DNA of 64,000 nucleotides. It comes from Arthrobacter sp. CDRTa11 (lineage in GTDB: Bacteria > Actinomycetota > Actinomycetes > Actinomycetales > Micrococcaceae). The translations under genes were made by a program, and so were the position numbers. Positions 41,716 to 53,156 of the stretch are shown one piece after another; position 1 is the stretch's first letter; each line of letters starts with the position of its first letter. The stretch covers positions 1,860,001-1,924,000 of the forward strand of contig NZ_CP044532.1 in the NCBI RefSeq assembly GCF_026427775.1, given 5' to 3'. The notes below the pieces were generated by a model, which had not been told where the DNA came from, did not search any database, and saw only the letters and a program-made list of their open reading frames with translations.

Positions 41716-43512
41716 GTGGCGCAAAGGACCGGCAAGGCGACGAGCGGCAAGGTGCCTAACGCCAGGCGGCGATTGCGGCTGGGCCTGGGGATCATGCTGA
41801 CGCTCCTGCTGGTGGTGGGTGGAAAACTTTTCCTGGTCCAGGGCCTGGACGTCGGGGGAATGGCCGAGGCCGCACTGGACAAGCGAATGCGGGCAACAGT
41901 CCTTCCGGCTGAACGTGGCAGCATCCTTGACTCCGGCGGCACAGTCCTCGCCAACAGTGTCATCCGCTACAACGTGGTGGTGGACCAGACGGTGAACACT
42001 AAAACGGAGAAGTTCAAGCGCCTCGTTGAAGGCCAGGACAAACTGGAGGACGTCACCCGCGATCAAGCCATCAAGGAATTGGCCGCCGTCCTGGGGATGG
42101 ACATCGACGAACTCAGGAATGCCGTGACGGGCGACTCGAAGTATCACATCATCGCCAAAGACCTTAAGCCCGACATGGAAGACGTGGTTTCAAAGCTTCA
42201 GGTACCGGGCATCGTTACTGAAGGCGTCAGCAAACGCGTCTACCCGAATGGCTCCGTTGCAGGCGGGATTATCGGCTTCCTCCAGGACGGCTCCACGGGC
42301 CAGGCTGGAATTGAGCAGACCCAGGATGAAATCCTGAGGGGGACGGACGGCAAGCGGCTCTTCGAAATCGGAGCGGACGGTCTCCGGATCCCCGTGGGCG
42401 TCGATGAACTGACGCCGCCGCAGGACGGTAAAGACGTCAAGCTCACCCTTAATTCCGACCTCCAGTATTTTGCCCAGCAGGCCATCCAAAGCCAGTCGGA
42501 CAAGCTGGGAGCTGAATGGGGTGTCATCATCGTGATGGATGCCAAGACGGGCGACCTCATCGCCATGGCCGACACGAATTCCCCGGATCCCAACGATCCC
42601 GGCAGGGTCGCTGCGAAGGACAGGGGCGTGCGGTCAGTGACGGCAGCCTACGAACCGGGGTCGGTGGAGAAAATGATTACCGCCGCAGCACTGATCGAGG
42701 AAGGAAAGTCCAGTCCCCTGGACACCTTTACCCTCCCGCCGTCCTACACGGTGGATGGCCAGACCTTCAGTGATTCGTTTGCGCACGGGACCGAGGAGCG
42801 GACTCTGGCCGGCATCCTCGGCTGGTCAATGAACACCGGAACGGTGATGGCCGGGCAGCGCCTGACCAAGGATCAGCGCCACGACTGGCTGCAGAAGTTC
42901 GGTATCGGCGAGGCGCCTGATATCGGGCTGCCAGCCACAGCTTCGGGAATTCTGACGCCTGCGGACCAGTGGGATGGCCGGCAGGAGTACACGGTCCTGT
43001 TCGGACAGGGTGTGTCACAATCCACGCTCCAGACGGTGCGCGCGTTCCAGGCGGTGGCCAACAACGGCGTCATGCTCCAGCCGCGCCTTATTGACGCTTA
43101 CGTAGCCCCGGACGGTACTGAGGAAAAGGTGGAGCCGAAGCCGTCCCGGCAGGTGGTGTCGGACAACACTGCACAGCAGGTCCAGGACATCCTCGAAAGT
43201 GCCGTTACGGAAGGCCAGATCAAGGACGCCGCCATTGACGGTTACCGCGTAGGCGCCAAGACCGGAACGTCTGAATCACCGTGCGACGACGGCAAATCCG
43301 GTTTCTGCGGTTACACCGCCTCGATCGTGGGCATGGCACCCATGGATGATCCTCGGTTTATTGTGGAGGTGGTACTGCAGCGGCCCAAGGGCAGCATCTA
43401 CGGCATCACGCAGGGTCCTGTCTTCCGCTCGGTCATGAGCCAGGCGCTGCGGAGCTACAACGTTCAGCCGTCCACAGGTGAACCCGCCAGGCTGCCGCAG
43501 TACGCAAAATAG
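41716..43512 (+). CDS. ftsI: Division transpeptidase, class B PBP (FtsI/PBP3 type)
   Basis: It crosslinks septal peptidoglycan. A 598-residue bitopic protein with one N-terminal transmembrane helix (about 20-40), a dimerisation domain and a transpeptidase domain. The active-site motifs are SVEK (S316, K319), SMN (S371) and KTGTSE (K515). Position after ftsL matches FtsI. It starts at GTG 41716 with AAGGAACTAAG ahead of it. No PASTA domain is seen. An 84-bp gap to murE holds no evident feature. Confidence 0.93.
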   Translation: MAQRTGKATSGKVPNARRRLRLGLGIMLTLLLVVGGKLFLVQGLDVGGMAEAALDKRMRATVLPAERGSILDSGGTVLANSVIRYNVVVDQTVNTKTEKFKRLVEGQDKLEDVTRDQAIKELAAVLGMDIDELRNAVTGDSKYHIIAKDLKPDMEDVVSKLQVPGIVTEGVSKRVYPNGSVAGGIIGFLQDGSTGQAGIEQTQDEILRGTDGKRLFEIGADGLRIPVGVDELTPPQDGKDVKLTLNSDLQYFAQQAIQSQSDKLGAEWGVIIVMDAKTGDLIAMADTNSPDPNDPGRVAAKDRGVRSVTAAYEPGSVEKMITAAALIEEGKSSPLDTFTLPPSYTVDGQTFSDSFAHGTEERTLAGILGWSMNTGTVMAGQRLTKDQRHDWLQKFGIGEAPDIGLPATASGILTPADQWDGRQEYTVLFGQGVSQSTLQTVRAFQAVANNGVMLQPRLIDAYVAPDGTEEKVEPKPSRQVVSDNTAQQVQDILESAVTEGQIKDAAIDGYRVGAKTGTSESPCDDGKSGFCGYTASIVGMAPMDDPRFIVEVVLQRPKGSIYGITQGPVFRSVMSQALRSYNVQPSTGEPARLPQYAK

Positions 43513-43596
43513 CGGCAGCAGCCAGCAGTACCCAGCAGCGCCCGCGAACGAAGCAATTCGCCGCGGGCATGATCCACTAGCACCATCGGAGATCCC

Positions 43597-45234
43597 TTGT
43601 CAGAGCACCATGTACCCGGCCCCGACCCTGCCCAGGCCGGGGGATCGGCCAACGGCCGCTTCCGCCCGGAAACGGTAGCCGCGGTCCGCCTGGACGCCAT
43701 TGGTGAAGCAATAGGGGTACCCGTTCCCGGCCATACCGCCGCCGTCGACGTCACCGGAATCTCGCTGAACTCCCGGACGGTGGAACCGGGTGACCTGTAC
43801 GTCGCCCTGCCGGGCGCTGCCCGTCATGGCGTGGATTTCGCGGAACAGGCCATTGCCGCCGGGGCAGTGGCGGTCCTGACTGACGACGCCGGGGCGCGCA
43901 CGCTGGCGCTGTCGGCAGAAACTGCCGTACCCGTGCTGGTGGTGGACCGGCCCCGGAACGTTGTTGGGCCACTTTCTGCCCTGATCTACCAAAGCCATAC
44001 TTCAGCCGAGGGGAGTTTCCGGCTGTTCGGCGTCACGGGCACAAATGGCAAGACCACCACCACGTACTTCATCAATGCGCTGCTGCGTTCGCTGGGCCTG
44101 AAGACCGGCCTGATCGGGACCATAGAGATTCTGGCAGGCGGCGAAGCGATTCCCAGCCTGCTGACCACCCCCGAATCAACCGACCTCCACGGGCTGCTGG
44201 CCCTGATGCGGGAGCGGGGGCTGGATGCCGCTTCGATGGAGGTCTCCTCGCACGCCGTTTCCTTCCAGCGCGTGGATGGTGTTGTTTTCGACGTTGCAGG
44301 CTTCACCAACCTGACCCAGGACCACCTGGACCTGCACGGAACCATGGATGAATACTTCAACACCAAGGCCGCGCTTTTCACTGCTTCCCGTGCCCGGGCA
44401 GCAGTGGTGACTGTCGATGACTCATGGGGACGCCGGCTTGCCGATACGGCTGACGTGCCCGTCACCACGCTCGCCACGACTTCGTCCGGTGAGGCGGACT
44501 GGGTGGTCACCCACACCACTGCCCGCGGCCTGGGAACCGACTTCACACTGCAGGGCCCCGATGGTGTGTCAGTGAACGTGCACACCGGCCTGCCCGGCAG
44601 CTTCAATGTTGCCAATGCTGCCCTTGCTCTGGTGATGGTACTGACCAGCGGGGTGGCCCCCGACGTGGTTCAGTCGGCCCTGGACAGTCATGATCCTTTC
44701 ACTGTGGCGGTCCCCGGACGGATGCAGCTGGTCTCGGAAGAGCCGGCAGCCGTGGTGGATTTTGCCCACAACACTGACGCGCTGGCGCGTGCCCTGGAGG
44801 CAGTACGGCCACCGGTCCCGGGAGCGAAGCTGATTGTAGTGTTTGGCGCCACCGGGCAGCGGGATGAGGGTAAGCGCCCGGCCATGGGAGCCGTGGCGGC
44901 ACGGCTCGCGGACACAGTTATCGTCACAGACGACGACCCCCACGACGAGGACGCAGCAGCCATCAGGGCAGACGTTCTGGCCGGGGCCAGGGCAGCCCAG
45001 GAACAGGACTCGCTGGAATGCAGCATTGTGGAGGTGTACCCGCGCGACGCAGCCATCCGGCATGCTGTGGAACTCGCGGATGCCCGGGACACCATCCTGG
45101 TTGCAGGCCGGGGCCATGAGGTCTGGCAGGAAGTCAAGGGTGTCAACCTGGCACTTGATGACCGGGTGGAGCTTCGGAATGCCTTGACAGCCAGGGGATT
45201 CACCGTTCTCCAAGACGACCGGATAGAGTCCTAA
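43597..45234 (+). CDS. murE: UDP-N-acetylmuramoyl-tripeptide synthetase (probably L-lysine type)
   Basis: It adds the third amino acid of the stem peptide. The ATP-binding motif [14 protein letters not shown] is near residue 146, VSSHAVSFQRVDG near 220 and FTNLTQDHLDLHGTMDEYF near 240. At the substrate-recognition motif, meso-diaminopimelate enzymes carry DNPR; here the residues are D446-D447-P448-H449, with no arginine. That fits addition of L-lysine, as in Arthrobacter cell walls, but the substrate is inferred. 545 residues, longer than E. coli MurE by about 50 because of an N-terminal extension. TTG start with GGAGAT ahead. Confidence 0.9.
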   Translation: MSEHHVPGPDPAQAGGSANGRFRPETVAAVRLDAIGEAIGVPVPGHTAAVDVTGISLNSRTVEPGDLYVALPGAARHGVDFAEQAIAAGAVAVLTDDAGARTLALSAETAVPVLVVDRPRNVVGPLSALIYQSHTSAEGSFRLFGVTGTNGKTTTTYFINALLRSLGLKTGLIGTIEILAGGEAIPSLLTTPESTDLHGLLALMRERGLDAASMEVSSHAVSFQRVDGVVFDVAGFTNLTQDHLDLHGTMDEYFNTKAALFTASRARAAVVTVDDSWGRRLADTADVPVTTLATTSSGEADWVVTHTTARGLGTDFTLQGPDGVSVNVHTGLPGSFNVANAALALVMVLTSGVAPDVVQSALDSHDPFTVAVPGRMQLVSEEPAAVVDFAHNTDALARALEAVRPPVPGAKLIVVFGATGQRDEGKRPAMGAVAARLADTVIVTDDDPHDEDAAAIRADVLAGARAAQEQDSLECSIVEVYPRDAAIRHAVELADARDTILVAGRGHEVWQEVKGVNLALDDRVELRNALTARGFTVLQDDRIES

Positions 45235-45240
45235 ACCGAG

Positions 45241-46707
45241 ATGATTGCATTTACTGCGGCGGAAATCGCCGAAATCACACACGGCCGCCTGGACGCCGAT
45301 CCCGGCATCACACCCCTCTCGGTGGTCACGGATTCGCGCGAGGCAACAACGGGATCGCTCTACGTTGCGAAGCCGGGTGAACACGCCGACGGCCACGACT
45401 TCATCGGGGCTGCCTTCGACAGGGGCGCGTCACTGGTACTTGCCGAGCGCCCTGTGGCGCACCCGGAGGGAACCGCTTATCCGGCCGTGGTGGTCAAGGA
45501 CGCAGTCCTGGCCATGGGGGAGTTGGCCGCGGAGGCGGTACGCCGGATCCGTGCCGCCAGGCAGGCCGAAGGCGAAGACCTGACGGTCATCGGAATCACC
45601 GGCTCCGCCGGCAAAACCACCACGAAAGACCTGCTCGCCGGAATCCTGGAACAGCAGGGAACCACCGTTGCGCCGCAAGGCTCGTACAACGGTGAAGTGG
45701 GTGTGCCGCTGACGGTATTCCGCGCCGATTCCAGCACCCGCTTCCTGGTGATTGAAATGGGAGCCACCGGAATCGGACACATCCGTTACCTGGCCGACAT
45801 GGTGAAACCGGACATCGGTGTGGTCCTTGGGGTCGGAACAGCCCATGCCGGTGAGTTCGGCGGGGTGGACAACATCGCCCGGGCCAAGGGGGAACTGCTG
45901 GAAGCGCTCTCTGCCACCGGCACCGCCATCGTCAACCTCGACGACGACCGGGTGGCGGCCATGCGTTCGCGCACCAGCGCCGCTGTCCTGGGCTTCACGG
46001 CCAACGGCCACAGCGACGGTGCTGTACTTGCCGCTTCTCCGGACACCAACACCGCAGGCAATCCGGAATTCGATCTCGTACTTCCCAGCGGTGACCCCGG
46101 CCTGCACGTCAGCAGCCGGCTCATCGGTGCCCACCATCTGGGCAACCTGCTTGCAGCCGCGGCCGCAGCATTTGCCGCGGGAGTTCCCGGCCGCGATATC
46201 GCAACCTCACTGAGCACGCAGGCGGCGGCGAGCCGCTGGCGGATGGAACGCACTGAACGCCCCGACGGCGTTACGGTCATCAACGATGCGTACAACGCCA
46301 ACCCGGAATCCATGCGCGCGGCGCTCCGCACCCTGGCTGACCTGGGCCGCGGCCGCCGTACCTGGGCAGTCCTGGGCGCCATGCTGGAACTGGGGCCCGA
46401 TTCCATCCGGGAGCACACTGCCGTGGGCACCCAGGTGGTGCGGCTGAACATCTCCAGGCTGCTGGTGGTAGGCCGTGAGGCGCGTGCCTTGTATGTTTCC
46501 GCCGTCCAGGAAGGCTCCTGGGGCGATGAATGCCTGTTCGCTGAGACCGCCGATGAGGCTTATGAACTGCTCAATGCCGAACTTGCACCGGGCGACCTGG
46601 TGCTCTTCAAGTCCTCCAACAGCGTTGGACTGCGCCATTTGGGCGATCGGATAGCATTACCCCCACACCCCCCGGTACCTGCCCATGAAAGGAGCGAGCA
46701 GCTGTGA
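45241..46707 (+). CDS. murF: UDP-MurNAc-pentapeptide synthetase (D-Ala-D-Ala adding)
   Basis: It adds D-Ala-D-Ala to the UDP-MurNAc tripeptide. ATP-binding [16 protein letters not shown] is near residue 118, [19 protein letters not shown] near 165, and [18 protein letters not shown] near 344. 488 residues, normal. The stop overlaps the mraY GTG by 4 bases. No ddl gene for the D-Ala-D-Ala substrate is in the window. Confidence 0.95.
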   Translation: MIAFTAAEIAEITHGRLDADPGITPLSVVTDSREATTGSLYVAKPGEHADGHDFIGAAFDRGASLVLAERPVAHPEGTAYPAVVVKDAVLAMGELAAEAVRRIRAARQAEGEDLTVIGITGSAGKTTTKDLLAGILEQQGTTVAPQGSYNGEVGVPLTVFRADSSTRFLVIEMGATGIGHIRYLADMVKPDIGVVLGVGTAHAGEFGGVDNIARAKGELLEALSATGTAIVNLDDDRVAAMRSRTSAAVLGFTANGHSDGAVLAASPDTNTAGNPEFDLVLPSGDPGLHVSSRLIGAHHLGNLLAAAAAAFAAGVPGRDIATSLSTQAAASRWRMERTERPDGVTVINDAYNANPESMRAALRTLADLGRGRRTWAVLGAMLELGPDSIREHTAVGTQVVRLNISRLLVVGREARALYVSAVQEGSWGDECLFAETADEAYELLNAELAPGDLVLFKSSNSVGLRHLGDRIALPPHPPVPAHERSEQL

Positions 46708-47813
46708 TTGCACTTCTTATCGGCGCCGGACTGGCCCTGCTGTGCGCCCTGGTGGGAACCCCGTTGTTTATCCGCCTGCTCGTCCGCAGGAGCTACGGAC
46801 AGTTCATCCGGGATGACGGACCAACCTCACACCACACCAAACGCGGGACCCCCACCATGGGCGGAACCGTGGTGGTGGCTGCCGTGCTGCTCAGCTACGG
46901 GCTGACCCACCTGATCATGTGGATGATGAACCCGGAGTCCGCCGGTCCGTCCGCATCTGCCCTGATCCTGCTGTTCCTTATGGTGGGGATGGGCCTGGTG
47001 GGTTTCCTGGACGACTACATCAAGATCTCCCGCCAGCGAAGCCTTGGCCTCAATGTCAAGGCCAAGCTTTTCGGCCAGGGCGCCGTGGGCGTCATCTTTG
47101 CCGTCCTGGCCCTGAATTTCCCTGACGAAGACGGCCTCACTCCAGCCTCCACCAAGGTTTCCCTGGTCCGCGACCTGCCGTGGTTGGACCTGGCCTTCGC
47201 CGGGACCGTGGTGGGCGCCATCCTCTTTGTCCTGTGGTCGAACCTGATCGTGACAGCTGCCACCAATGGCGTGAACCTCACTGACGGCCTTGACGGCCTG
47301 GCGGCCGGGGCTTCCATCATGGTGTTCGGGGCGTACACGCTGATGGGTATCTGGCAAAACAACCAGGCCTGCGGATCACCCCGGGAAGCTGGAAGCGGCT
47401 GCTACATGGTCCGCGATCCCCTTGACCTTGCTCTGCTGGCGGCCATCATGAGCGCTGCCCTGGTGGGCTTCCTCTGGTGGAACACGTCGCCCGCCAAGAT
47501 CTTTATGGGCGACACTGGCTCCCTCGCCATTGGCGGTGCCATCGCCGGGTTCGCGATCCTGTCCCGGACCGAGCTGCTCCTGGGTGCCATCGGCGGCCTT
47601 TTTGTGCTGATCACGTTGTCCGTGCTGATCCAGGTTGGCTACTTCAAAGCCACAGGTGGCAAGCGCTTCTTCAAAATGGCACCGCTCCAGCATCACTTCG
47701 AGCTCAAGGGCTGGGCTGAAGTGACGGTCGTTGTCCGGTTCTGGATCCTGGGCGGGCTCTGTGTGGCCATGGGCCTGGGAGTTTTCTACGCTGAATGGGT
47801 TGTGCTGCTGTGA
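46704..47813 (+). CDS. mraY: Phospho-N-acetylmuramoyl-pentapeptide transferase
   Basis: It transfers phospho-MurNAc-pentapeptide to undecaprenyl phosphate, making lipid I in the membrane. Ten hydrophobic segments over 369 residues. Motifs: [13 protein letters not shown] near the N-terminus, FLDDYIKI (Asp-rich catalytic), [25 protein letters not shown], and [11 protein letters not shown] near the C-terminus. GTG start inside murF; TGA end overlaps murD GTG by 4 bases. Confidence 0.96.
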   Translation: MIALLIGAGLALLCALVGTPLFIRLLVRRSYGQFIRDDGPTSHHTKRGTPTMGGTVVVAAVLLSYGLTHLIMWMMNPESAGPSASALILLFLMVGMGLVGFLDDYIKISRQRSLGLNVKAKLFGQGAVGVIFAVLALNFPDEDGLTPASTKVSLVRDLPWLDLAFAGTVVGAILFVLWSNLIVTAATNGVNLTDGLDGLAAGASIMVFGAYTLMGIWQNNQACGSPREAGSGCYMVRDPLDLALLAAIMSAALVGFLWWNTSPAKIFMGDTGSLAIGGAIAGFAILSRTELLLGAIGGLFVLITLSVLIQVGYFKATGGKRFFKMAPLQHHFELKGWAEVTVVVRFWILGGLCVAMGLGVFYAEWVVLL

Positions 47814-49372
47814 CTGTTTCCCCCCGCCTCGCAGGCCTCGTCAGCTGGGACTCGGACTGGGCGGGTTTACGCGTTGTTGTCACCGGCATCGGTGTTTCCG
47901 GCTTCGCCGCGGCGGACACGCTGATAGAGCTTGGTGCCCGGGTGGTGGTGGTTGACGCCGCCACCAGCGACAAAGCAAAAGCCCAGGCGGACACGCTGAA
48001 GATTGTCGGGGCCGTGGACGTCCTCCTGGGAGAAGCCGCCGTGCGGAGCATCCCCAGGATCGACGGCGCCTTGCCGGAGCTCATCGTTACCTCGCCCGGC
48101 TGGCGGCCCGACCAGGCGTTGTTGGCAGCCGCCGCACGCGGCCATATTCCGGTCTGGGGCGACGTCGAACTGGCCTGGCGCCTTCGGGAGCGCGCGGGAC
48201 GCAAGACCGCCGACTGGCTGACCATCACGGGCACCAACGGCAAGACCACCACCGTGGGCCTCACCGAGGCCATGCTCCAGGCAGCCGGCCTGAAAGCCAT
48301 TGCCGTGGGGAACGTAGGCACGCCCATCCTGGATGCCCTCCGTGACCCCGTCGACTACGATGTTTTCGCCGTTGAGCTTTCCAGCTTCCAGCTCCACTGG
48401 TCCGAGTCGCTCTCACCTGTGGCCAGCGTCTGCCTGAACGTGGCCGAAGACCACGTGGACTGGCACGGCTCGTACACGTCCTACCTCGCGGACAAGGCAA
48501 AGGTTTACGCGGGAACCCAGAAGGCGTGCATCTACAACGCGGAGCAGATTGAAACCGAGCGGATGGTGGAAAACGCCGACGTCATGGAAGGCTGCCGCGC
48601 AGTGGGCTTTACTACCCTTACTCCGGCCATCAGCATGCTCGGCGTGGTGGAAGGGCTGCTGGTGGACCGCGCCTTCATCGAAGAGCGGAAGGACAGCGCA
48701 GCCGAACTGGCGTCCATGGCAGATCTGGGGCCCTTCGCCCCACGCCACATGGTGGCCAACGCCCTGGCCGCAGCCGCCCTGGTACGCGCCTACGGTGTGG
48801 AGGCCAAAGCCGTACGCCGGGGAATCCAGGACTACGTGCCGGGTAACCACCGCATCCAGCCCGTTGCCCGACAGGACGGCGTGCTCTGGGTGAACGATTC
48901 CAAGGCCACCAACCCACACGCGGCTGCGGCATCGCTGGCCACGTTCGAGAACGTGGTCTGGATTGCCGGGGGCCTGTCCAAGGGTGTCAGTTACGACGAT
49001 CTTGTCCGTGACCATGCCTCCAGGCTCAAGGCCGTAGTGCTGATTGGCAGTGACACCGCACCCCTGGCCGAGGCGCTCCGGCGACACGCACCGGATGTCC
49101 CCGTGATCCCGGCGGGGGAGGGCGACACTGAGAATATGCAGACTGCCGCAACGGGCGGAACCATCGCAGGAAGCCCTTCTGATTCCGGCGAGGCAGTAAT
49201 GTTCCGGGCCGTCGCGTCGGCGGCGCAGGTGGCCGCAGCAGGCGACACTGTGCTGATGGCTCCGGCAGCTGCATCCATGGATCAGTTCTCCTCCTATGCT
49301 CACCGAGGCGACGCCTTCATCGAAGCTGTCCGCGAGCTGGTGGAAGGACAGGCCAAGACCGGCGAGGAGTAA
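47810..49372 (+). CDS. murD: UDP-N-acetylmuramoylalanine--D-glutamate ligase
   Basis: It adds D-glutamate to UDP-MurNAc-L-alanine. ATP-binding [15 protein letters not shown] near residue 140, ELSSFQLHW near 190, and [17 protein letters not shown] near 360. About 520 residues with an N-terminal Rossmann-like region ([15 protein letters not shown]). GTG 47810 is chosen because it overlaps the mraY stop (GTGA); an upstream in-frame start at 47795 lies within mraY. Confidence 0.95.
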   Translation: MTVSPRLAGLVSWDSDWAGLRVVVTGIGVSGFAAADTLIELGARVVVVDAATSDKAKAQADTLKIVGAVDVLLGEAAVRSIPRIDGALPELIVTSPGWRPDQALLAAAARGHIPVWGDVELAWRLRERAGRKTADWLTITGTNGKTTTVGLTEAMLQAAGLKAIAVGNVGTPILDALRDPVDYDVFAVELSSFQLHWSESLSPVASVCLNVAEDHVDWHGSYTSYLADKAKVYAGTQKACIYNAEQIETERMVENADVMEGCRAVGFTTLTPAISMLGVVEGLLVDRAFIEERKDSAAELASMADLGPFAPRHMVANALAAAALVRAYGVEAKAVRRGIQDYVPGNHRIQPVARQDGVLWVNDSKATNPHAAAASLATFENVVWIAGGLSKGVSYDDLVRDHASRLKAVVLIGSDTAPLAEALRRHAPDVPVIPAGEGDTENMQTAATGGTIAGSPSDSGEAVMFRAVASAAQVAAAGDTVLMAPAAASMDQFSSYAHRGDAFIEAVRELVEGQAKTGEE

Positions 49373-49374
49373 AA

Positions 49375-50676
49375 ATGGCCAGCACGCCCACCCGGTCCCC
49401 GGCCTCGTCCTTCACGCCAAAACGTCCGCTGCCTGCCAGGATCCGGGGCTGGTACCGCGGTTTCTGGTCAGCGCTGGAAGGCACGGGCACGTCCCGGAAC
49501 GGATCCACGTACTACCTCATCCTGGGCTCCACCCTGGCACTGACGGCCATCGGCATCATGATGGTGCTCTCCGCATCCAGCGTGGAGTCAATCGCCGCGG
49601 GGAAATCACCGTACGGTGATGCCCTGAAGCAGGGGATGTTCGCGGCCATCGGAATCTTCACCATGTTCGTGCTCTCCCGGATTAACGTGGTCTGGCTCAA
49701 GCGCCTGGCGTGGCCGGGGCTGGGGGTGGCGCTGGTTCTCCTGGTCCTGGTCCAGGTGATTGGTGACGAGGTCAATGGCAACAAGAACTGGATCGACCTC
49801 GGCGGCATCACGTTTCAGCCCTCGGAGGCCTCCAAGCTTGCACTGGCACTCTGGATGGCCACTGTCCTCTCTGTTAAGGGGAAGCTGCTTCGCCGCTGGC
49901 AGCACGCACTGATCCCCGCCGTCCCCTTGGCGGGGGCGGTGATCGGCCTTGTTTTGCTTGGCAATGACCTCGGCACTGCCATGATCATTATGATGATCAC
50001 GGCCGCTGCGCTCTTCTTTGCAGGCGTACCTCTGTATCTTTTCGGATTTGCCGCCATTGCCGCCGCCGCCGGAACCGCCGTCATGGCCATCTCCAGTTCG
50101 AACCGGGTCTGCCGCATCACGTCCTGGTGGACGGGCCAGTCCTGCGCCGATGGAGTTGATGCCAACTACCAGGCCACCCACGGGCTCTACGGGCTGGCCT
50201 CCGGCGGCTGGTTTGGCGTTGGCCTGGGCCAAAGCCGGCAGAAGTACAGCTGGATCCCCGAAGCCCACAACGACTTCATTTTTGCCATCATCGGTGAGGA
50301 ACTCGGACTCGTGGGCACCGTCGTCGTCCTGATCCTTTTCGCCATCCTCGGCGCTGCCATCTACCGGGTAGTGGTGGCGCAGGAGGCCATGTTCCACCGG
50401 GTCCTGGCCGGCACCATCATGGTGTGGCTGCTCGGGCAGGCCACCGTCAATATGTCCGTCGTCACGGGACTGATGCCCGTGATCGGCGTGCCGTTGCCTT
50501 TCATCTCCTACGGCGGTTCCGCACTGCTGATGTCATTGTGTGCCGTGGGCGTGGTGTTATCCCTCGCCCGGGAGCAGATGGCCCCTGCGATGCGCCCCAA
50601 ACGGATGCTGAAGTTTGGCTCCAGAAAACGCCGCGAAACAACCGGCACCAAGAAAACCGCAAGAAAGCGTACCTAG
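49375..50676 (+). CDS. ftsW: Septal peptidoglycan polymerase FtsW (SEDS family)
   Basis: A lipid II polymerase working with the class B PBP. The 433 residues have about ten transmembrane segments after a cytoplasmic N-terminus of about 40. Conserved motifs: FQPSEASKLALALW, GNDLGTAMIIMMITAA, NYQATHGLYGLASGGWFGVGLGQSRQK and VIGVPLPFISYGGSALL. The C-terminal tail is basic (KRRETTGTKKTARKRT), probably cytoplasmic. The start lies 2 bases after the murD stop. Confidence 0.95.
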   Translation: MASTPTRSPASSFTPKRPLPARIRGWYRGFWSALEGTGTSRNGSTYYLILGSTLALTAIGIMMVLSASSVESIAAGKSPYGDALKQGMFAAIGIFTMFVLSRINVVWLKRLAWPGLGVALVLLVLVQVIGDEVNGNKNWIDLGGITFQPSEASKLALALWMATVLSVKGKLLRRWQHALIPAVPLAGAVIGLVLLGNDLGTAMIIMMITAAALFFAGVPLYLFGFAAIAAAAGTAVMAISSSNRVCRITSWWTGQSCADGVDANYQATHGLYGLASGGWFGVGLGQSRQKYSWIPEAHNDFIFAIIGEELGLVGTVVVLILFAILGAAIYRVVVAQEAMFHRVLAGTIMVWLLGQATVNMSVVTGLMPVIGVPLPFISYGGSALLMSLCAVGVVLSLAREQMAPAMRPKRMLKFGSRKRRETTGTKKTARKRT

Positions 50677-50682
50677 CACCAG

Positions 50683-51783
50683 ATGACTTCCAAGAACCTT
50701 TCCATTGTCCTTGCGGGCGGCGGAACCGCCGGCCATATCAGCCCCCTCCTGGCGATTGCCGCGGCGCTTCGCGCGGCTGCCCCGGAGGCGAGGCTCCTGG
50801 CCGTGGGCACGCCGTCGGGCATGGAGACCGCGCTGGTTCCCGCCGCAGGCGTTGAGCTGGCCACTATCGATCGCGTCCCGTTTCCCCGACGGCCCTCCCT
50901 GGACCTGGTGCGGCTGCCTGTCCGGCTGGCCGGAGCCGTGAGCCAGGCAGGCCGAATCCTGGACGAAGCCTCCGCGGACGTCTTGGTGGGCGTTGGGGGT
51001 TATGTCTGCACTCCCATGTACCTGGCAGCGCGGCGCCGGAGGATCCCCATTGTGATCCATGAGGCCAACACCAGGCCCGGCCTGGCCAACCGGCTGGGCG
51101 CCCTGATGACCCGGCACGTCGCAGTCGCCTTTGAGTCCACTCGGCTGCCCCATGCCCGCCACGTGGGAATGCCCATGCGCGTGCAGATCTCCGGCCTGGA
51201 CAGGGCAGCCGCACGCGCTGCTGCCCGCGCGGCGCTGGCCCTGGATGCCGCCAAGCCAACCCTGGTGGTCACGGGTGGATCTTCCGGCGCCCAGAGCATC
51301 AACCGCACCATTGCCGCTACTGTCCAGGACCTGGCATCCGCCGGGATCCAGACGCTGCACATCACCGGCCGCGGCAAGTCGGTCACGGGTCCCGACGGAG
51401 AACCGCTCGCCGCCGACGGATACCGGCAGCTTGAGTATGTGGACGGCATGGAACTTGTCTACGCTGCGGCGGACGTGCTGCTCGCACGGTCAGGGGCGGC
51501 CACGGTTTGCGAAGTGGCGGCTGTGGGGGTTCCCGCCGTTTTCGTGCCCCTGCCCATCGGCAACGGGGAACAGGCGCTCAATGCCGCCGGGGTTGTGGAC
51601 GCGGGCGGCGCCCTGCTGGTCAAGGACGGCAGCTTTACCCCCGAGTGGGTCCGCACGGAACTCATTCCGCTGGTTACCGACAGCGCCCGTTTGGAAACGA
51701 TGGCGGCCAACTCCCGCCGTCTTGGCATCAGAAACGCCGATCAGCGCATGGCTGGTCTTGTCCTGGAAGCGGTAGCCGCATGA
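50683..51783 (+). CDS. murG: UDP-GlcNAc:lipid I N-acetylglucosaminyltransferase
   Basis: It converts lipid I to lipid II on the inner membrane face. N-terminal [17 protein letters not shown] is the glycine-rich GT28 motif; [20 protein letters not shown] and [13 protein letters not shown] follow. The C-terminal donor-binding half has [12 protein letters not shown] and [23 protein letters not shown]. 366 residues. Its stop overlaps the murC ATG by 4 bases. Confidence 0.96.
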   Translation: MTSKNLSIVLAGGGTAGHISPLLAIAAALRAAAPEARLLAVGTPSGMETALVPAAGVELATIDRVPFPRRPSLDLVRLPVRLAGAVSQAGRILDEASADVLVGVGGYVCTPMYLAARRRRIPIVIHEANTRPGLANRLGALMTRHVAVAFESTRLPHARHVGMPMRVQISGLDRAAARAAARAALALDAAKPTLVVTGGSSGAQSINRTIAATVQDLASAGIQTLHITGRGKSVTGPDGEPLAADGYRQLEYVDGMELVYAAADVLLARSGAATVCEVAAVGVPAVFVPLPIGNGEQALNAAGVVDAGGALLVKDGSFTPEWVRTELIPLVTDSARLETMAANSRRLGIRNADQRMAGLVLEAVAA

Positions 51784-53156
51784 CCTCCCTCAATATCCCC
51801 AGCCAGGAGTCCCTGGGCAGAGTCCATTTCATCGGCATCGGCGGGGTGGGCATGTCCGCCGTCGCACGCATCATGGTTGCCCGCGGAGTGCCCGTGAGTG
51901 GCTCGGACGCCAAGGACCTTCCGGTCATGGCCGATCTGGCCGCGGCCGGCGCCACCATCTCAGTGGGATACTCCGCGGAAAACGTCGGCGATGCGCAGAC
52001 CGTAGTTGCCGGATCCGCGATCCGGGAGGACAACCCGGAACTGGTTGCCGCGCGCGCGGCAGGGCTGCCGGTGCTGCACCGTTCAGAGGCGCTTGCCGCC
52101 ACCATGGGCGGCGACCTGGTGGTCACCGTAGCCGGTACCCACGGCAAGTCCACGACGACGTCGATGATCACCGTCCTGCTGCAGGGTGCCGGGCTGGATC
52201 CGTCGTTCGCCATCGGCGCCAACGTTCCTGCGCTGGGCGTCAACGCCGCCCATGGAACCTCCGGGGTGTTTGTTGCCGAAGCTGACGAGTCGGACGGCTC
52301 CTTCCTGAACTACCGGCCGCGGATTGCTGTGGTCACCAACGTCGAACCTGACCACCTGGACCACTACGGCACCGCCGAAGCTGTCTACGAATCCTTCGAC
52401 CGGTTCACCGCGCTGCTTCCGTCCGACGGCGTGCTGATTGCCTGTGCCGACGACGCCGGTGCCCTCGCCCTCGCTGACCGTACACAGGCGCGTGGAAACA
52501 CCCGCGTGGTTCTGTACGGCACCTCTGACCGCTCCAACCTGGTGCTCCACGACGGCGGCCCCGGGGACGTGGCAGTGTCCTCGCCGTCGGGGCGTTTCGG
52601 CCTCGAGCTCCAGGTTCCGGGCCGGCATAACGCACTGAACGCGGCCGCTGCTTTTGCTGTTGCCCTTGAACTGGGGGTTGATCCGGACGCTGCCGCCCGG
52701 GCACTGGCCAACTTTTCGGGCGCATCGAGGCGTTTTGAGCTCAAGGGCGAAGCCCGCGGAGTCCGGGTCTTTGACGACTACGCCCACCATCCCACAGAGG
52801 TCCGCGCCGCCCTGGCTGCTGCCAGGTCCGTGGCGGGCAACCACAAGGTCCACGTCCTTTTCCAGCCCCACCTTTTTTCGCGCACCAGGGAATTCGCCGC
52901 CGAGTTCGCTGACGCCCTGAACCAGGCCGACACCGCCCTGGTGCTGGACATTTACCCCGCCCGCGAGGACCCCATTCCCGGGGTCAGCAGCGATCTGATT
53001 GCGCGGCACCTGAATCCGGGCGGCAGGCTCGTCGCCAGCGGTGAGGCCGTGGCGGCCATTACGGCAGCAGCCTCCGACGGCGACATTGTGCTGACAGCCG
53101 GAGCGGGCGACGTCACGGCCTTCGGACCACGGATCGTTGAGGCCCTGGATGGCTAG
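51780..53156 (+). CDS. murC: UDP-N-acetylmuramate--L-alanine ligase
   Basis: It adds L-alanine to UDP-MurNAc, the first stem-peptide step. [15 protein letters not shown] near residue 14, ATP-binding [13 protein letters not shown] near 117, [14 protein letters not shown] near 165, and [14 protein letters not shown] near 330. About 458 residues. ATG 51780 overlaps the murG stop (ATGA); a longer in-frame reading lies inside murG and is rejected. Confidence 0.95.
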   Translation: MTSLNIPSQESLGRVHFIGIGGVGMSAVARIMVARGVPVSGSDAKDLPVMADLAAAGATISVGYSAENVGDAQTVVAGSAIREDNPELVAARAAGLPVLHRSEALAATMGGDLVVTVAGTHGKSTTTSMITVLLQGAGLDPSFAIGANVPALGVNAAHGTSGVFVAEADESDGSFLNYRPRIAVVTNVEPDHLDHYGTAEAVYESFDRFTALLPSDGVLIACADDAGALALADRTQARGNTRVVLYGTSDRSNLVLHDGGPGDVAVSSPSGRFGLELQVPGRHNALNAAAAFAVALELGVDPDAAARALANFSGASRRFELKGEARGVRVFDDYAHHPTEVRAALAAARSVAGNHKVHVLFQPHLFSRTREFAAEFADALNQADTALVLDIYPAREDPIPGVSSDLIARHLNPGGRLVASGEAVAAITAAASDGDIVLTAGAGDVTAFGPRIVEALDG

